Position numbers and translations under genes: made by a program. From Skermanella mucosa (lineage in GTDB: Bacteria > Pseudomonadota > Alphaproteobacteria > Azospirillales > Azospirillaceae), in the NCBI RefSeq assembly GCF_016765655.2, contig NZ_CP086106.1, positions 1,856,501 to 1,920,500 of the forward strand: 64,000 nt of DNA. The letters are read 5' to 3'. The notes under the pieces were generated by a model. That model searched no databases and was not told the DNA's origin. It saw only the letters and a list, made by a program, of their open reading frames with translations. Positions within the stretch are counted from its first letter, which is position 1; each line of letters starts with the position of its first letter. Shown here piece after piece: positions 16,174 to 24,903 of the stretch.

Positions 16174-16200
16174 GGCGCGGCAGGCGGGGAAGGAGGGGCT

Positions 16201-17448
16201 TCAGGCCGCCGCCTTGATGCCGGTGATCACGAAGCCGCTGTTAGGCATGGTGGGCATGCGCGACAGCGGCACCTCCAGGTCCTGGCGCGGCACGTCGTAG
16301 CGCATCGCCGCGGTGAGCATCCGCACCGCCCGCTTGATCAGCTCGATCGTGATCCACTCCCCCGCGCAGCGGTGGTCGAGCTCGAAGCTGCCGCCGCCCT
16401 GGGGGATGAAGTTGAATGGGCCGCCGTCCCAGCCGACGAACCGCTCGGGATCGAACCGGCCGGGGTCCTTCCAGGTCCGGGCGTCGTGGTTGGTGCCGTA
16501 CAGGTCGAGCAGCACCCAGTCGCCCGGCCCGAAACGGTGCCCGCGCCACTCGAAAGGCTCCATCACCCGGCCGCCGACCAGGGGGAAGAAGGGATAGAAG
16601 CGGCGCACCTCCTGGACGAACATCTCCAGGTAACGGTCGTCGACGGCGGCCTGGCCGCGCGTTTCGGGATACTGGTGAAGCGCCAGGGCCGCGAAGGTGA
16701 CGAAGCGGTGGACGGCGACCGTCGGCCGCAGGATGTTGAGCAACTCCACCGCCGCCACGTCCGGTGGGAGCCGGCCGCCGTCCCCGCCCCGGAACCGGGC
16801 GACGACGTCCAGCACGGTTCCCTGGGTCACCGGCAGGTCGCCGCTCCGGACCCGCTCGACCAGGTCCCGCGCCCATGCCTCCGTCCGGCGGCGCAGCATC
16901 AGGCCCCGCCAGTTGCGCGGACCCACGGCGCCGGCGCCGTCTACCATGGCGCCGAATTCGCGCGTCCGCTCCGGGAGTTCGGAACCGTCCAGCGGCACGC
17001 CGGCCCAATCGCAGACCGCCCGGCACAGCACGCCCTGGACCTCGTCATGGAGCACGACCCGGTCCATGGCTTCCCAGGCGGGCAGCCGGGCGCGCCACGC
17101 CGCCTCCAGCGAGTCGCCCATCCGCTTGACCGCGTCGGGCGTCATCAGCGACATGAACATGCGCTTGCGGTCGTGGTGGGCCGTGCCGTCCAGCGTCTGG
17201 ACGCTGCCCTTGTCCTGGAGCAGCATCAGCGTCGGCCTGGGGATGGCCCGCTTCCGGGTGAAACGGCCCGGACGATAGAACTCCCGCGCCGCCTCCGGAC
17301 CGCTCATGCAGACGGCCGGGCGGAGCATCAGGCGGGTCGCGAAGATGTCCGACCCGTGGCGCCGGCACCGGTTGGGGATGAACAGATAGCCTTCCTTCAG
17401 CAGGGACAACGTGCTGTCCGGGGCCTTGTCGCGGGGAATGTCCGGCAT
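16201..17448 (-). CDS. Cytochrome P450, CYP152 family (H2O2-using fatty acid hydroxylase/decarboxylase)
   Basis: 415 aa, the length of B. subtilis P450-BSbeta. The N-terminal DKAPDSTLSLLKEGYLFIPNR, the RPTVAVHRFV helix with the Arg-Pro that binds the fatty acid carboxylate in CYP152, the AVGPRNWRG segment, VQEVRRFYPF and YGTNHD all match that family. The heme ligand is C361 in DHRCAGEW. CYP152 enzymes use hydrogen peroxide rather than a reductase, giving alpha- or beta-hydroxy fatty acids or terminal alkenes. The usual acid-alcohol pair of P450s is replaced by the Arg-Pro. The start at 17448 follows GGAG. No redox partner is nearby, as expected. Confidence 0.88.
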   Translation of the reverse strand: MPDIPRDKAPDSTLSLLKEGYLFIPNRCRRHGSDIFATRLMLRPAVCMSGPEAAREFYRPGRFTRKRAIPRPTLMLLQDKGSVQTLDGTAHHDRKRMFMSLMTPDAVKRMGDSLEAAWRARLPAWEAMDRVVLHDEVQGVLCRAVCDWAGVPLDGSELPERTREFGAMVDGAGAVGPRNWRGLMLRRRTEAWARDLVERVRSGDLPVTQGTVLDVVARFRGGDGGRLPPDVAAVELLNILRPTVAVHRFVTFAALALHQYPETRGQAAVDDRYLEMFVQEVRRFYPFFPLVGGRVMEPFEWRGHRFGPGDWVLLDLYGTNHDARTWKDPGRFDPERFVGWDGGPFNFIPQGGGSFELDHRCAGEWITIELIKRAVRMLTAAMRYDVPRQDLEVPLSRMPTMPNSGFVITGIKAAA

Positions 17449-17509
17449 CGAATCTCCGTGGGTTCGCAGTGGTGCTCCCCCCGGTCAACCGGCCGCCGCC
17501 GCGACCGTT

Positions 17510-18436
17510 TCACCTGCCGGCGCCTTGGGGGGCGGGGGAAGGGGCGGGCGCGGCGGTCCCCAGGTAGATTCCCGGCAGGATCAGCGCGATCCCGGCGAGA
17601 TGGTACGGCCGGGGCTGCTCTCCCAGCAGCAGCCAGGCCAGCCCCGCGATATAGACCGGGACCAGGTACATCAGCAGCCCGGTCCGGCTCGGCCCGACCA
17701 TCGCCACCAGCTTGCCGTAGAGCAGATAGGCGCCGATGCCCGGCACCAGCGCCAGGAAGACCCAGATGCCGACGGTCCGCGCGTCGAACAGCGCCCGCTC
17801 GCCCAGCGCCGCCTCGATCCCCAGGAACGGCACCAGCACCAGCACCCCGCCCAGCGTGATCGCGGTGAACCTGACCGTCAGGTCCAGGCGCGACGGCCGG
17901 TGCTTGAGCAGCACCGAATAGAGCGCCCATCCCAGGGTCGCCAGCACGGTCCAGAGGTCGCCTGCGGTGAAGGACAGGCTCGCCAGCGTTCCCGGATCGC
18001 CGCGCGTGACGATCGCCAGCACCCCGGCGAGGCACAGCGCGATGCCGGCCGCCTGCCGGACCGATACCCGCTCGCCCCAGAAGATCCGGCCGAACACCAC
18101 GATCAGGATCGGCGTGGTCGAATAGATCAGGCCGATATTGGTCGCCGTGGTGGTTACCCCGGCCAGATAGACCGGCGGCCCGCAGACCCCCATGCCCAGC
18201 GCCCCCAGCAGCAGCAGCGTCGGCCATTCCGCCGCCACCGCCGACCGGTGGCGCCACAGCCCGCCCGCCGTGAAGGGAAGCAGCAGCAGCGCCGTCAGCA
18301 GCCACCGCCCGAAGGCGAGCGCCACCGGCGGAACGCTCCCCTCCACCCAGCGGGCCGCGAGCATGTTGCTCGACATCAGCAGCGGCGCGAACAGCAGCAG
18401 GACATAGGCCAGCCGCAGCGGCGAACGATCCCCCAT
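17510..18436 (-). CDS. EamA/DMT family permease
   Basis: 308 aa with about ten hydrophobic segments arranged as two EamA halves: the first ends near LAIVTRG, the second begins at WTVLATLGWALYSVLLK. Members export amino acids or other small metabolites across the inner membrane; the substrate cannot be read from sequence. The start at 18436 was chosen for GGAG 8 bases upstream; a start at 18472 has none. It lies 61 bases upstream of the P450 gene and on the same strand, so co-transcription is possible. Confidence 0.85.
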   Translation of the reverse strand: MGDRSPLRLAYVLLLFAPLLMSSNMLAARWVEGSVPPVALAFGRWLLTALLLLPFTAGGLWRHRSAVAAEWPTLLLLGALGMGVCGPPVYLAGVTTTATNIGLIYSTTPILIVVFGRIFWGERVSVRQAAGIALCLAGVLAIVTRGDPGTLASLSFTAGDLWTVLATLGWALYSVLLKHRPSRLDLTVRFTAITLGGVLVLVPFLGIEAALGERALFDARTVGIWVFLALVPGIGAYLLYGKLVAMVGPSRTGLLMYLVPVYIAGLAWLLLGEQPRPYHLAGIALILPGIYLGTAAPAPSPAPQGAGR

Positions 18437-18594
18437 CAGCCCGCTCCGGTTCCGGACAACCGGGGCGAGCATGACATTATGACGCGGAGCATGACCAGGC
18501 TTTACCTCCCCAAGGTTACTCCGCTTTAGCGAAGCTCGTCTAATTTGGCATTACAAAACAGATACTTGCACGCATTGATATGCACGAGGTCGCG

Positions 18595-19770
18595 ATGCCA
18601 CACCGTAAGAAGCTTCCCAAAGTCTATGACGCCGTCGGCCCCCGCGAGGCTTCGCCCAAGCAGGTCCTGGGGAATTTCGCGGTCGCGCTCGGCGGGCTCG
18701 CCGGCAACAACGCCCACGGCGCCGGCGTGATCGAGGCGCTTTACCGCTGCGGCAAGAAACCCAGGCTGATCTCGTGCACCTCCGGCCAGATCCGTTTCAC
18801 CTACGCCTACCTGCGCGGACTGACCCCCGGGTCGGAGGTGAACCCCTATAGCATGCTGCAACGGCATTTCAATTCGGCCCAGCCGTTCAAGGACATGACC
18901 GACGTCAACCTGAACTACAAGCTGATGACCTGGCCGATCCAGCAGATCCGCCCCTCGGTGCCGGAGTTCTCGGCCGACATGATGGGCAACCTGACCCGGT
19001 CGATGAAGCAGTTCCTCGCCAACCCGCGCGATTTCTCGGTCTGGCGCGAGATGTACCGGATGATGCCGGCGCGGACGCTGGTGTCCCAGGACACCCTGTT
19101 CGACCCGGACGTGTTCTCCGACATCGCCGGCCTGTTCAACGCCGACACGGGACCGGACGGGCACGGCATCGGCGTGATGTTCAACGCCTATGATTTCGTC
19201 AAGGGCGAGGAATATGTCTTCATGAACCGGACGGCGGCCGAGCTGACCGGCCACGCTTACGGCGCCGGGAGCGACAGCCGGCCCTGGATCAAGTATCAGG
19301 CGATCACCGAGGAGGCGGTGCGCAACGCCCTGCGCCTCTACGAGTACGGCTTCCACGAGGAGGGCGACCTGCTCGACGGCGCCTATTTCAGGGGCCTTAT
19401 CCTCAGCGAGATCCCCAACAAGGGCAACGGGATCGACACCATCGTGGTCGGCCGCCCGCTGGCGTCGTGCTGGCTGGGCGACGCGCCGTCGAGCCTGATC
19501 GAACTGCGCGACATGCAGACGGAAGTGAACTTCCTGGGCAGCTATCTTGGCGAGAAAGGCCAGATCGAGCTGATCAACCAATTGCTCCGGACCGGTCACC
19601 CGGTGGCTCCCCCCGCCAAGGCGACGCCGATCACCATCCTGGAGGTGGAGATGGACCGCCAGCGCGGCTGGTGGGAATATGTCCTGGAGGACGAGGCGGT
19701 CTTCAACAGCGCCTTCCACCGCACCCGGTCCGAGATCTGCCCCCGGCTGGAGCTGCCCATGGCGGCATGA
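18595..19770 (+). CDS. Patatin-like protein with altered nucleophile motif
   Basis: 391 aa. The patatin frame is visible: a glycine loop (ALGGLAGNNAHGAGVIEAL, residues 31-49), a putative nucleophile S63 in CTSGQ where patatins have GxSxG, and D261 in DGA, the expected Asp of the Ser-Asp dyad. Both glycines of the nucleophile elbow are replaced (Cys before, Gln after), so hydrolase activity is uncertain. Patatin enzymes cleave acyl esters of lipids. The start at 18595 follows GAGG; an ATG at 18580 is possible. No signal peptide. It is isolated, preceded by a divergent transporter gene. Confidence 0.65.
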   Translation: MPHRKKLPKVYDAVGPREASPKQVLGNFAVALGGLAGNNAHGAGVIEALYRCGKKPRLISCTSGQIRFTYAYLRGLTPGSEVNPYSMLQRHFNSAQPFKDMTDVNLNYKLMTWPIQQIRPSVPEFSADMMGNLTRSMKQFLANPRDFSVWREMYRMMPARTLVSQDTLFDPDVFSDIAGLFNADTGPDGHGIGVMFNAYDFVKGEEYVFMNRTAAELTGHAYGAGSDSRPWIKYQAITEEAVRNALRLYEYGFHEEGDLLDGAYFRGLILSEIPNKGNGIDTIVVGRPLASCWLGDAPSSLIELRDMQTEVNFLGSYLGEKGQIELINQLLRTGHPVAPPAKATPITILEVEMDRQRGWWEYVLEDEAVFNSAFHRTRSEICPRLELPMAA

Positions 19771-19844
19771 CCGTCCGCCAAGCGGATCATTCCTTCCGCC
19801 GCGCGTGTTTCAATGGGAAGCGCTCGGCAGGAGGAATGAACGCC

Positions 19845-20066
19845 ATGGACACCGATGACCGCGAGGAGCGGGTGCGGCAGCGCGCCCACGAGATCTGGAT
19901 GCGCGAGGGTCGCCCGGAGGGCCGGCGGGACCGGCACTGGCAGGAGGCGAAGGACGAGATCGAGGTGGAGGAGGGCGGCTCCCTCTCCGCCGTCGGCGAG
20001 GAGGACCCGGAGCCGATCGCGGTCCCTAGTTTTCCGGCCCGAGACGCTGGAAATCGTCGCGGATGA
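19845..20066 (+). CDS. DUF2934 family small protein
   Basis: 73 aa. It has the DUF2934 core R.RAHEIWMREGRPEGR..HW..A (about residues 9-33), an acidic middle and a variable tail. Function is unknown; such proteins are common and often duplicated in alphaproteobacteria. The ATG at 19845 is chosen because AGGAGG lies 10 bases upstream; the ATG at 19836 would be only one base after it. Its 3' end overlaps the convergent Crp/Fnr gene by 41 bases, which is unusual and may mean a shorter true end or antisense coupling. Confidence 0.75.
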   Translation: MDTDDREERVRQRAHEIWMREGRPEGRRDRHWQEAKDEIEVEEGGSLSAVGEEDPEPIAVPSFPARDAGNRRG

Positions 20067-20718
20067 TCCGGTAGCAGTCGCAGGCGACGTCCTCCAGCCC
20101 GGCCGGGTCGAGTATCGTGATGTGCCCGCGCGTATAGCGGATGAAGCCCGCCTTCTGCAGAAGGTTCGCGGTGACGGTCACGCCGGCCCGCCGCACGCCG
20201 AGCATGATGGCGAGGTATTCCTGCGTCAGCGGGAAATCGTCGCCGACCCGGTCGCGGGTCATCAGCAGCCAGCGGGCGCACCGCTCGTCGATGGTGTGGA
20301 GACGGTTGCAGGCCGCGGTCTGGCCCACCTGGTTGAAGTGCCCCTGGGCGAAACGCAGGAGCTTGGCGCGGAGCGTGTCGCTGCGGCGGAGCGCCGTCCT
20401 CAGCGCCTGCGCCGGCATCCGCCAGCCGTCGCCCGGGATCTGGATGTCGCATTGCATGGGCATCCTGTCGGATTCCATCAGGACGGGCGTGCCGACCATC
20501 CCCTCGTTGCCGATCGTTCCCACCTCGACCGCGCTGCCGTCCGGCAGGATGTTGATCAGCGACGCGCATCCCCGCTCGATGAAGAAGACGTGGGTGATCA
20601 CTTCGTCGGGATGGACGACGGTCAGCTTGTGCGGAAGGGGGACGGCTTCGAGATGAGGCCGGACCAGCGCCTCCTCGTCCGGCGTGAGAAGCTTCAGGAT
20701 GTAGTTGCGGCTTTCCAC
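20026..20718 (-). CDS. Crp/Fnr family transcriptional regulator
   Basis: 230 aa. A cyclic-nucleotide-type sensor beta-roll occupies about residues 20-110 and a Crp-type winged helix the C-terminus (FPLTQEYLAIMLGVRRAGVTVTANLLQKAG). No Fnr-type Cys cluster for an iron-sulfur centre is seen in the N-terminus, so it is not an oxygen-sensing Fnr. The DNA-binding part resembles regulators controlled by stress or nutritional signals. The start is the GTG at 20718 preceded by GGAGG. The ligand is unknown. Confidence 0.85.
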   Translation of the reverse strand: MESRNYILKLLTPDEEALVRPHLEAVPLPHKLTVVHPDEVITHVFFIERGCASLINILPDGSAVEVGTIGNEGMVGTPVLMESDRMPMQCDIQIPGDGWRMPAQALRTALRRSDTLRAKLLRFAQGHFNQVGQTAACNRLHTIDERCARWLLMTRDRVGDDFPLTQEYLAIMLGVRRAGVTVTANLLQKAGFIRYTRGHITILDPAGLEDVACDCYRIIRDDFQRLGPEN

Positions 20719-20837
20719 GGTGCTGCCTCCGGAACGGAATAAGGAAAACCCTCGCTTTCCCAACAGGCAACACGGCGGATCGGGGCAAAATCAGAATGGC
20801 CGGCGGCGATATCGGTCTTTTTAAGGTGCCGCCCGGC

Positions 20838-21110
20838 TCAGTCCGCCATCTCCCATTCCGGTTCGGGCGACTTTACCGGCTCCTTGGCGGGCGGGGGCAG
20901 AATACTCTCCGAGCGCAGCAGCCGGCGCTCGCTTTCCTCCAGGGATTTCCGGCTCGCCTCAAGCCGGGCGCGGCATTCCTCGACACGCGGTCCGCATGCC
21001 CGGCGCGCCGTGTCCGCGGCGACCTTGGCCCTTGCGCAGGCCGCATGGGCCTGCTGCACCGCCCTGGCGATCGTGCAGGCCAGAAACTGCTTGGAAATAC
21101 GGATAGACAC
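20838..21110 (-). CDS. Small hypothetical helical protein
   Basis: 90 aa from the GTG at 21110, which follows AGGATCC. The N-terminus (ISKQFLACTIARAVQQAHAACARA) is followed by a long charged helix rich in Ala, Arg and Glu, probably coiled-coil, and a Pro-rich tail. Three Cys residues are scattered through the first half. Unrecognised. It lies between the Crp/Fnr gene and the threonine ammonia-lyase gene on the same strand. Confidence 0.5.
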   Translation of the reverse strand: MSIRISKQFLACTIARAVQQAHAACARAKVAADTARRACGPRVEECRARLEASRKSLEESERRLLRSESILPPPAKEPVKSPEPEWEMAD

Positions 21111-21248
21111 TGCCGGATCCTGGTCCCCTGGGTTCGTCGCGCCGCGAATCGGCGAGGCGCGACGATGCCCGGTCGGCCCGGGGCCGTCTGTACCATCCCG
21201 TACGGACCTGGAGGATCCATGGCCTGCGGCCACCCAGGGCATGGCCGA

Positions 21249-22463
21249 TCACGACACGTCGTCCATCAGCTCCGCGGGATAACCCGCCTCGCGCAGTTTC
21301 GCGATGATGGCGTCGACATGGGCGGGGTCTCGGGTTTCCAGCACCACGTCGATGTCGGCCATCTTGACCGGCACGTTGTGGAACAGGCGCTGGTGGTAGA
21401 CCTCCACGATGTTGCCCCCGGCGTCGCCCAGGAACTGGGCCACCTTGGCGAGCGCGCCGGGCGCGTCGCTGAGGCCGATGCGCAGCCTCACGACCCGGCG
21501 CTGGCGCACCAGCCCGCGCATCAGGATCGAGGCGAGCACGCGGGCGTCGATGTTGCCGCCGCAGATCACGGTGCCGACAGTCCGGCCCCTGAACCGGGCG
21601 GGATCGTCGAGCAGGGCCGCGACGCCGGCGGCGCCGGCTCCCTCGACCACCAGCTTCTGTTCGGTGATCAGGGTGTAGATCGCCCGTTCCAGGCATTCCT
21701 CGCCGACCAGGACGATGTCGTCGACCAGGTCGCGGACGATGGCGCGGGTGAGCTGGCCGGGCGCCTTGACGGCGATGCCCTCCGCGATGGTGGCGCCGGA
21801 GCAGGTGACGGGTTCCCCCGCCAGGGTCTGCTTCATGGAGGGATACAGTTCGGCCTCGACGCCGATCACCTCGATGCCGGGCTTCAGCGCCTTGGCGGCC
21901 GTGGCGATGCCGGCGATCAGGCCGCCGCCGCCGATCGGCACGACGAGGATGTCGAGATCGGGAACGGCGTCCAGCATCTCCAGCGCAACGGTGCCCTGGC
22001 CGGCGATGATCAGCGGGTCGTCGTAGGGATGCACGAAGGTCAGGCCGTCGCGGGCGGCGATGCCGTGGGCGAAGGCCTCGGCATCGCTGAGGGTCTCGCC
22101 GTGTAGCAGGACGCGGGCGCCGTAGGCCTCCGTCCGCTCGACCTTGGTGAAGGGCGTCTGCGCCGGCATCACGATGGTGGCGGGGATGCCCAGCCGGGTC
22201 GCGTGATAGGCAACGCCCTGGGCATGGTTGCCGGCCGACATGGCGATGACGCCCTGGCGCGCCGCGGCCTCGTCCAGGCTGCGCAGCTTGGCCAGGGCGC
22301 CGCGCTCCTTGAAGGAGCCGGTGTGGTGCAGGCTTTCCAGCTTCAGGAACAGGCGGGTGCCGGTCTGCTCCGACAGGCGCCGGGCCGCGACGGTCGGCGT
22401 GACCGGAAGCTCGCCGGCCAGGATCGCCGCCGCGCGTCGGATGTCGTCGAGGGCGATGGGCAT
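21249..22463 (-). CDS. ilvA: Threonine ammonia-lyase with ACT domain
   Basis: 404 aa. This is a fold-type II PLP enzyme: the PLP-binding lysine K52 lies in HHTGSFKERGA, the phosphate is bound by the GGGGL loop, and an ACT domain occupies about residues 330-404 (RIGLSDAPGALAKVAQFLGD). It converts threonine to 2-oxobutyrate and ammonia. One ACT domain and this length fit the TdcB/short IlvA type; the ACT domain suggests amino-acid regulation. The symbol ilvA is tentative, as biosynthetic and catabolic forms are alike. It follows the penicillin-acylase gene with 42 bases between. Confidence 0.88.
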   Translation of the reverse strand: MPIALDDIRRAAAILAGELPVTPTVAARRLSEQTGTRLFLKLESLHHTGSFKERGALAKLRSLDEAAARQGVIAMSAGNHAQGVAYHATRLGIPATIVMPAQTPFTKVERTEAYGARVLLHGETLSDAEAFAHGIAARDGLTFVHPYDDPLIIAGQGTVALEMLDAVPDLDILVVPIGGGGLIAGIATAAKALKPGIEVIGVEAELYPSMKQTLAGEPVTCSGATIAEGIAVKAPGQLTRAIVRDLVDDIVLVGEECLERAIYTLITEQKLVVEGAGAAGVAALLDDPARFRGRTVGTVICGGNIDARVLASILMRGLVRQRRVVRLRIGLSDAPGALAKVAQFLGDAGGNIVEVYHQRLFHNVPVKMADIDVVLETRDPAHVDAIIAKLREAGYPAELMDDVS

Positions 22464-22505
22464 GGGCGGCGGCTCCGGCTTCGGGCGGGTTCGGGGTGAG
22501 AGGAT

Positions 22506-24887
22506 TCAGGGCGGGGGGACGAGGGTCAGGCGGCCGAGGCCGTCGGCCGCGATCGCGTCCAGCGAACCGCCGATGGTGAAATGCTCCCCGTCGCGCCAGC
22601 GTTCCACCAGGTCGCCGTAATGGGGCGACAGCGGATTGCCCGACTGCCCGGTGGCGATCATGAAGCGGGAGTTCTGCGGGTCGGACATGTCGTAGACCGC
22701 CCGATAGCCGGCGCCGTGGATGTGGGCGAACGGCGTTTCGTCGTTGCGGATCGCGCTGCCGCCGCGATTGACGGTCTGGTTGCCGCCGTCGGTCTCGATC
22801 CCGATGTCGAACAGGTCCCCCAGCACCGGGACCCGGCCGAGCACCTGGTGGCCGAGCGGCGCCCGGTGCTCCAGGCCCCAGCGCCACGCGGCGGGGTCGT
22901 CGCCGTGGCGTTCGGCCAGTTCCGCCAGGGTCCGGTCGAGGGCGGCGGCCAGGATGTCGGGGCAGGTCTCCGTCCTGTCAGGGGTGCCGACGTCGTCGCA
23001 CCAGCGCGGCGCGGCGCGGAGCATGTGGATGACCAGCCGGGGCGAGGAGGACCGGACGTCGCCGAACAGCTCGCCCAGCTCGTCGGCGTAGAGCGCCCGG
23101 TGCAGGTCGCGCAGCCACCATTCGAAGATCAGCGGCTCGGGCCGGTCGCGGGTCAGGGTGCCGTCCCAGGCGCGCAGCAGATCGAGCGCGGTCCGGGCCT
23201 GGGGCGAGGAAGGTTCGATCCGCAGCATCTCCGGCAGGAGCTCCAGCGCCGCGACGGAGACGTTGTCCATCAGCAGGGCTTCCGCCGCGTCCACGTCGTG
23301 GCGTTGGCCCGAGGCGAGGACCTGCTCGATCCGGGCGGCGCGGTACCAGTCTTCCCAGCGGTTGGTCAGGAAATGCGGATAATCCGGGCCGACGATGCGG
23401 TTGTTGGCGTTGACGATCCGCCCGGCCGGCGGGTTGAACGACTGCGGCATCCGATCGAACGGGACGGCGCCGGTCCAGCCATACTCGTCGGTCCAGCCGG
23501 GCACCGGCAGGCTGCCGTCGCCCTTGCGGCGGATCGGCACCAGTCCGGGGGTGTAGAAGCCGATATTGCCCTGGATGTCGGCGTAGACGATGTTCTGGAG
23601 CGGCGCCTGGAAGTGCCGGAGCGCCGCCTTGAAGCCCTCCCAGTCGGGCGCGCGGGCGAGGCGGTAGAGCGCTTCCGGCGTCGTGTCGCGGTCGCTGAGG
23701 CCGGTGAAGGCCAGGGCGACGACATGGCCCTCGGGAGCGGCGCCGAGGGCTTCCGGGTCGATGTCGGACAGCACGGGGCCGTGCCGGGTGGTGCGGACGG
23801 TCAGCATCTCGTCCGGCGCGTCCTTGACCCGGATGGTCTCCTCGCGCCGGATGAAGGGTTCGGGGCCGTCGGGCGTCAGGTACCGCGAAGGATCGGCGGG
23901 GTCGAGCCGTTCGACGAAGAGATCCTGGACGTCGCCGCCGGTGGTGGTGAAGCCCCAGGAGATGCGGTCGTTGCGGCCGAGCAGGTGGAACGGCACGCCG
24001 GGCACCGTGGCGCCGGTGACCGAGAAGCCGGGCGCCTCGATCCGGGCCAGGTACCAGAGGATCGGGGCGCCGAGCTGGAGGTGAGGGTCGTTGGCCAGGA
24101 CGGGCAGGCCGGTGCCGGTCCGCCCGCCCGCGACCACCCATTCGTTCGACGCGGTCGCCGGGCCGAGCGGCGGCGGCAGGGCGGCGGCCAGCCGGCCGAA
24201 GTCCAGGTCGGGCAGGCCGGCGGTCAGGGTGACCGGGGCCGAGGGGGGATAGTCGGGATACAGGTCGCGGATGCGCTCGGGCGGCAGGCGCTGCATCATC
24301 CGGGCGCGCAGCAGTTCCTCGGTGTAGTTGCCGCTGAGCTGGAGCGCCATCAGCTTGCCCCAGACGATGCTGTCGGCCGGGCGCCAGGGTTCCGGCGCGT
24401 AGCGGAGGACCTGGAACTCGATCGGGAGGGGGCCGCTCCGGTCGTCGAGCCAGGCGTTGACCCCGGCGGCGTAGGATTCCAGCGCCAGCCGCACCTCCGG
24501 CGCCAGGGCACGGACGCTGGCCTCGGCGTCGCGGTAGAATCCCAGGGTCCGCATCAGCTTGTCATAGCGCAGGCCGCCGGCCCCGATCAGTTCGGACAGC
24601 CGGCCGGCGCCGATCCGGCGGTTCAGGTCCATCTGCCACAGCCGGTCCTGGGCATGGACGTAGCCCAGGGCGAAATAGGCGTCCTCCTGGGTCTGCGCGA
24701 AGATGTGGGGGACCGCGTTGGCGTCGCGCGCGATCTCCACCGTCGACACGAGGCCGGGCAGCGCCACGGTGCCTTCCAGGTCGGGCAGGCCGGAGCGGAG
24801 CCACAGCCAGGCCGCCGGAACGCCGAGCAGCGGGACGGCGACGACGATCGCCAGGATTGCCAGGACCGTCCGCCGTAACCGCCGCAT
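22506..24887 (-). CDS. Penicillin acylase family protein (Ntn hydrolase)
   Basis: 793 aa. The N-terminal basic start plus a hydrophobic segment (TVLAILAIVVAVPLLGVPAAWLWL) is a signal or anchor. The catalytic serine that becomes the N-terminus of the beta chain after self-cleavage is S247 in TASNEWVV, followed by GTGLPVLANDPHL, the family hallmark. The alpha-chain segment GYVHAQDRLWQMDLNRRI is also typical. Related enzymes hydrolyse penicillins, acyl-homoserine lactones or other amides; the substrate is not determinable. A quorum-quenching role is possible but is inference. Predicted periplasmic. Confidence 0.85.
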   Translation of the reverse strand: MRRLRRTVLAILAIVVAVPLLGVPAAWLWLRSGLPDLEGTVALPGLVSTVEIARDANAVPHIFAQTQEDAYFALGYVHAQDRLWQMDLNRRIGAGRLSELIGAGGLRYDKLMRTLGFYRDAEASVRALAPEVRLALESYAAGVNAWLDDRSGPLPIEFQVLRYAPEPWRPADSIVWGKLMALQLSGNYTEELLRARMMQRLPPERIRDLYPDYPPSAPVTLTAGLPDLDFGRLAAALPPPLGPATASNEWVVAGGRTGTGLPVLANDPHLQLGAPILWYLARIEAPGFSVTGATVPGVPFHLLGRNDRISWGFTTTGGDVQDLFVERLDPADPSRYLTPDGPEPFIRREETIRVKDAPDEMLTVRTTRHGPVLSDIDPEALGAAPEGHVVALAFTGLSDRDTTPEALYRLARAPDWEGFKAALRHFQAPLQNIVYADIQGNIGFYTPGLVPIRRKGDGSLPVPGWTDEYGWTGAVPFDRMPQSFNPPAGRIVNANNRIVGPDYPHFLTNRWEDWYRAARIEQVLASGQRHDVDAAEALLMDNVSVAALELLPEMLRIEPSSPQARTALDLLRAWDGTLTRDRPEPLIFEWWLRDLHRALYADELGELFGDVRSSSPRLVIHMLRAAPRWCDDVGTPDRTETCPDILAAALDRTLAELAERHGDDPAAWRWGLEHRAPLGHQVLGRVPVLGDLFDIGIETDGGNQTVNRGGSAIRNDETPFAHIHGAGYRAVYDMSDPQNSRFMIATGQSGNPLSPHYGDLVERWRDGEHFTIGGSLDAIAADGLGRLTLVPPP

Positions 24888-24903
24888 CGCCGCCTTCCCC
24901 GTC

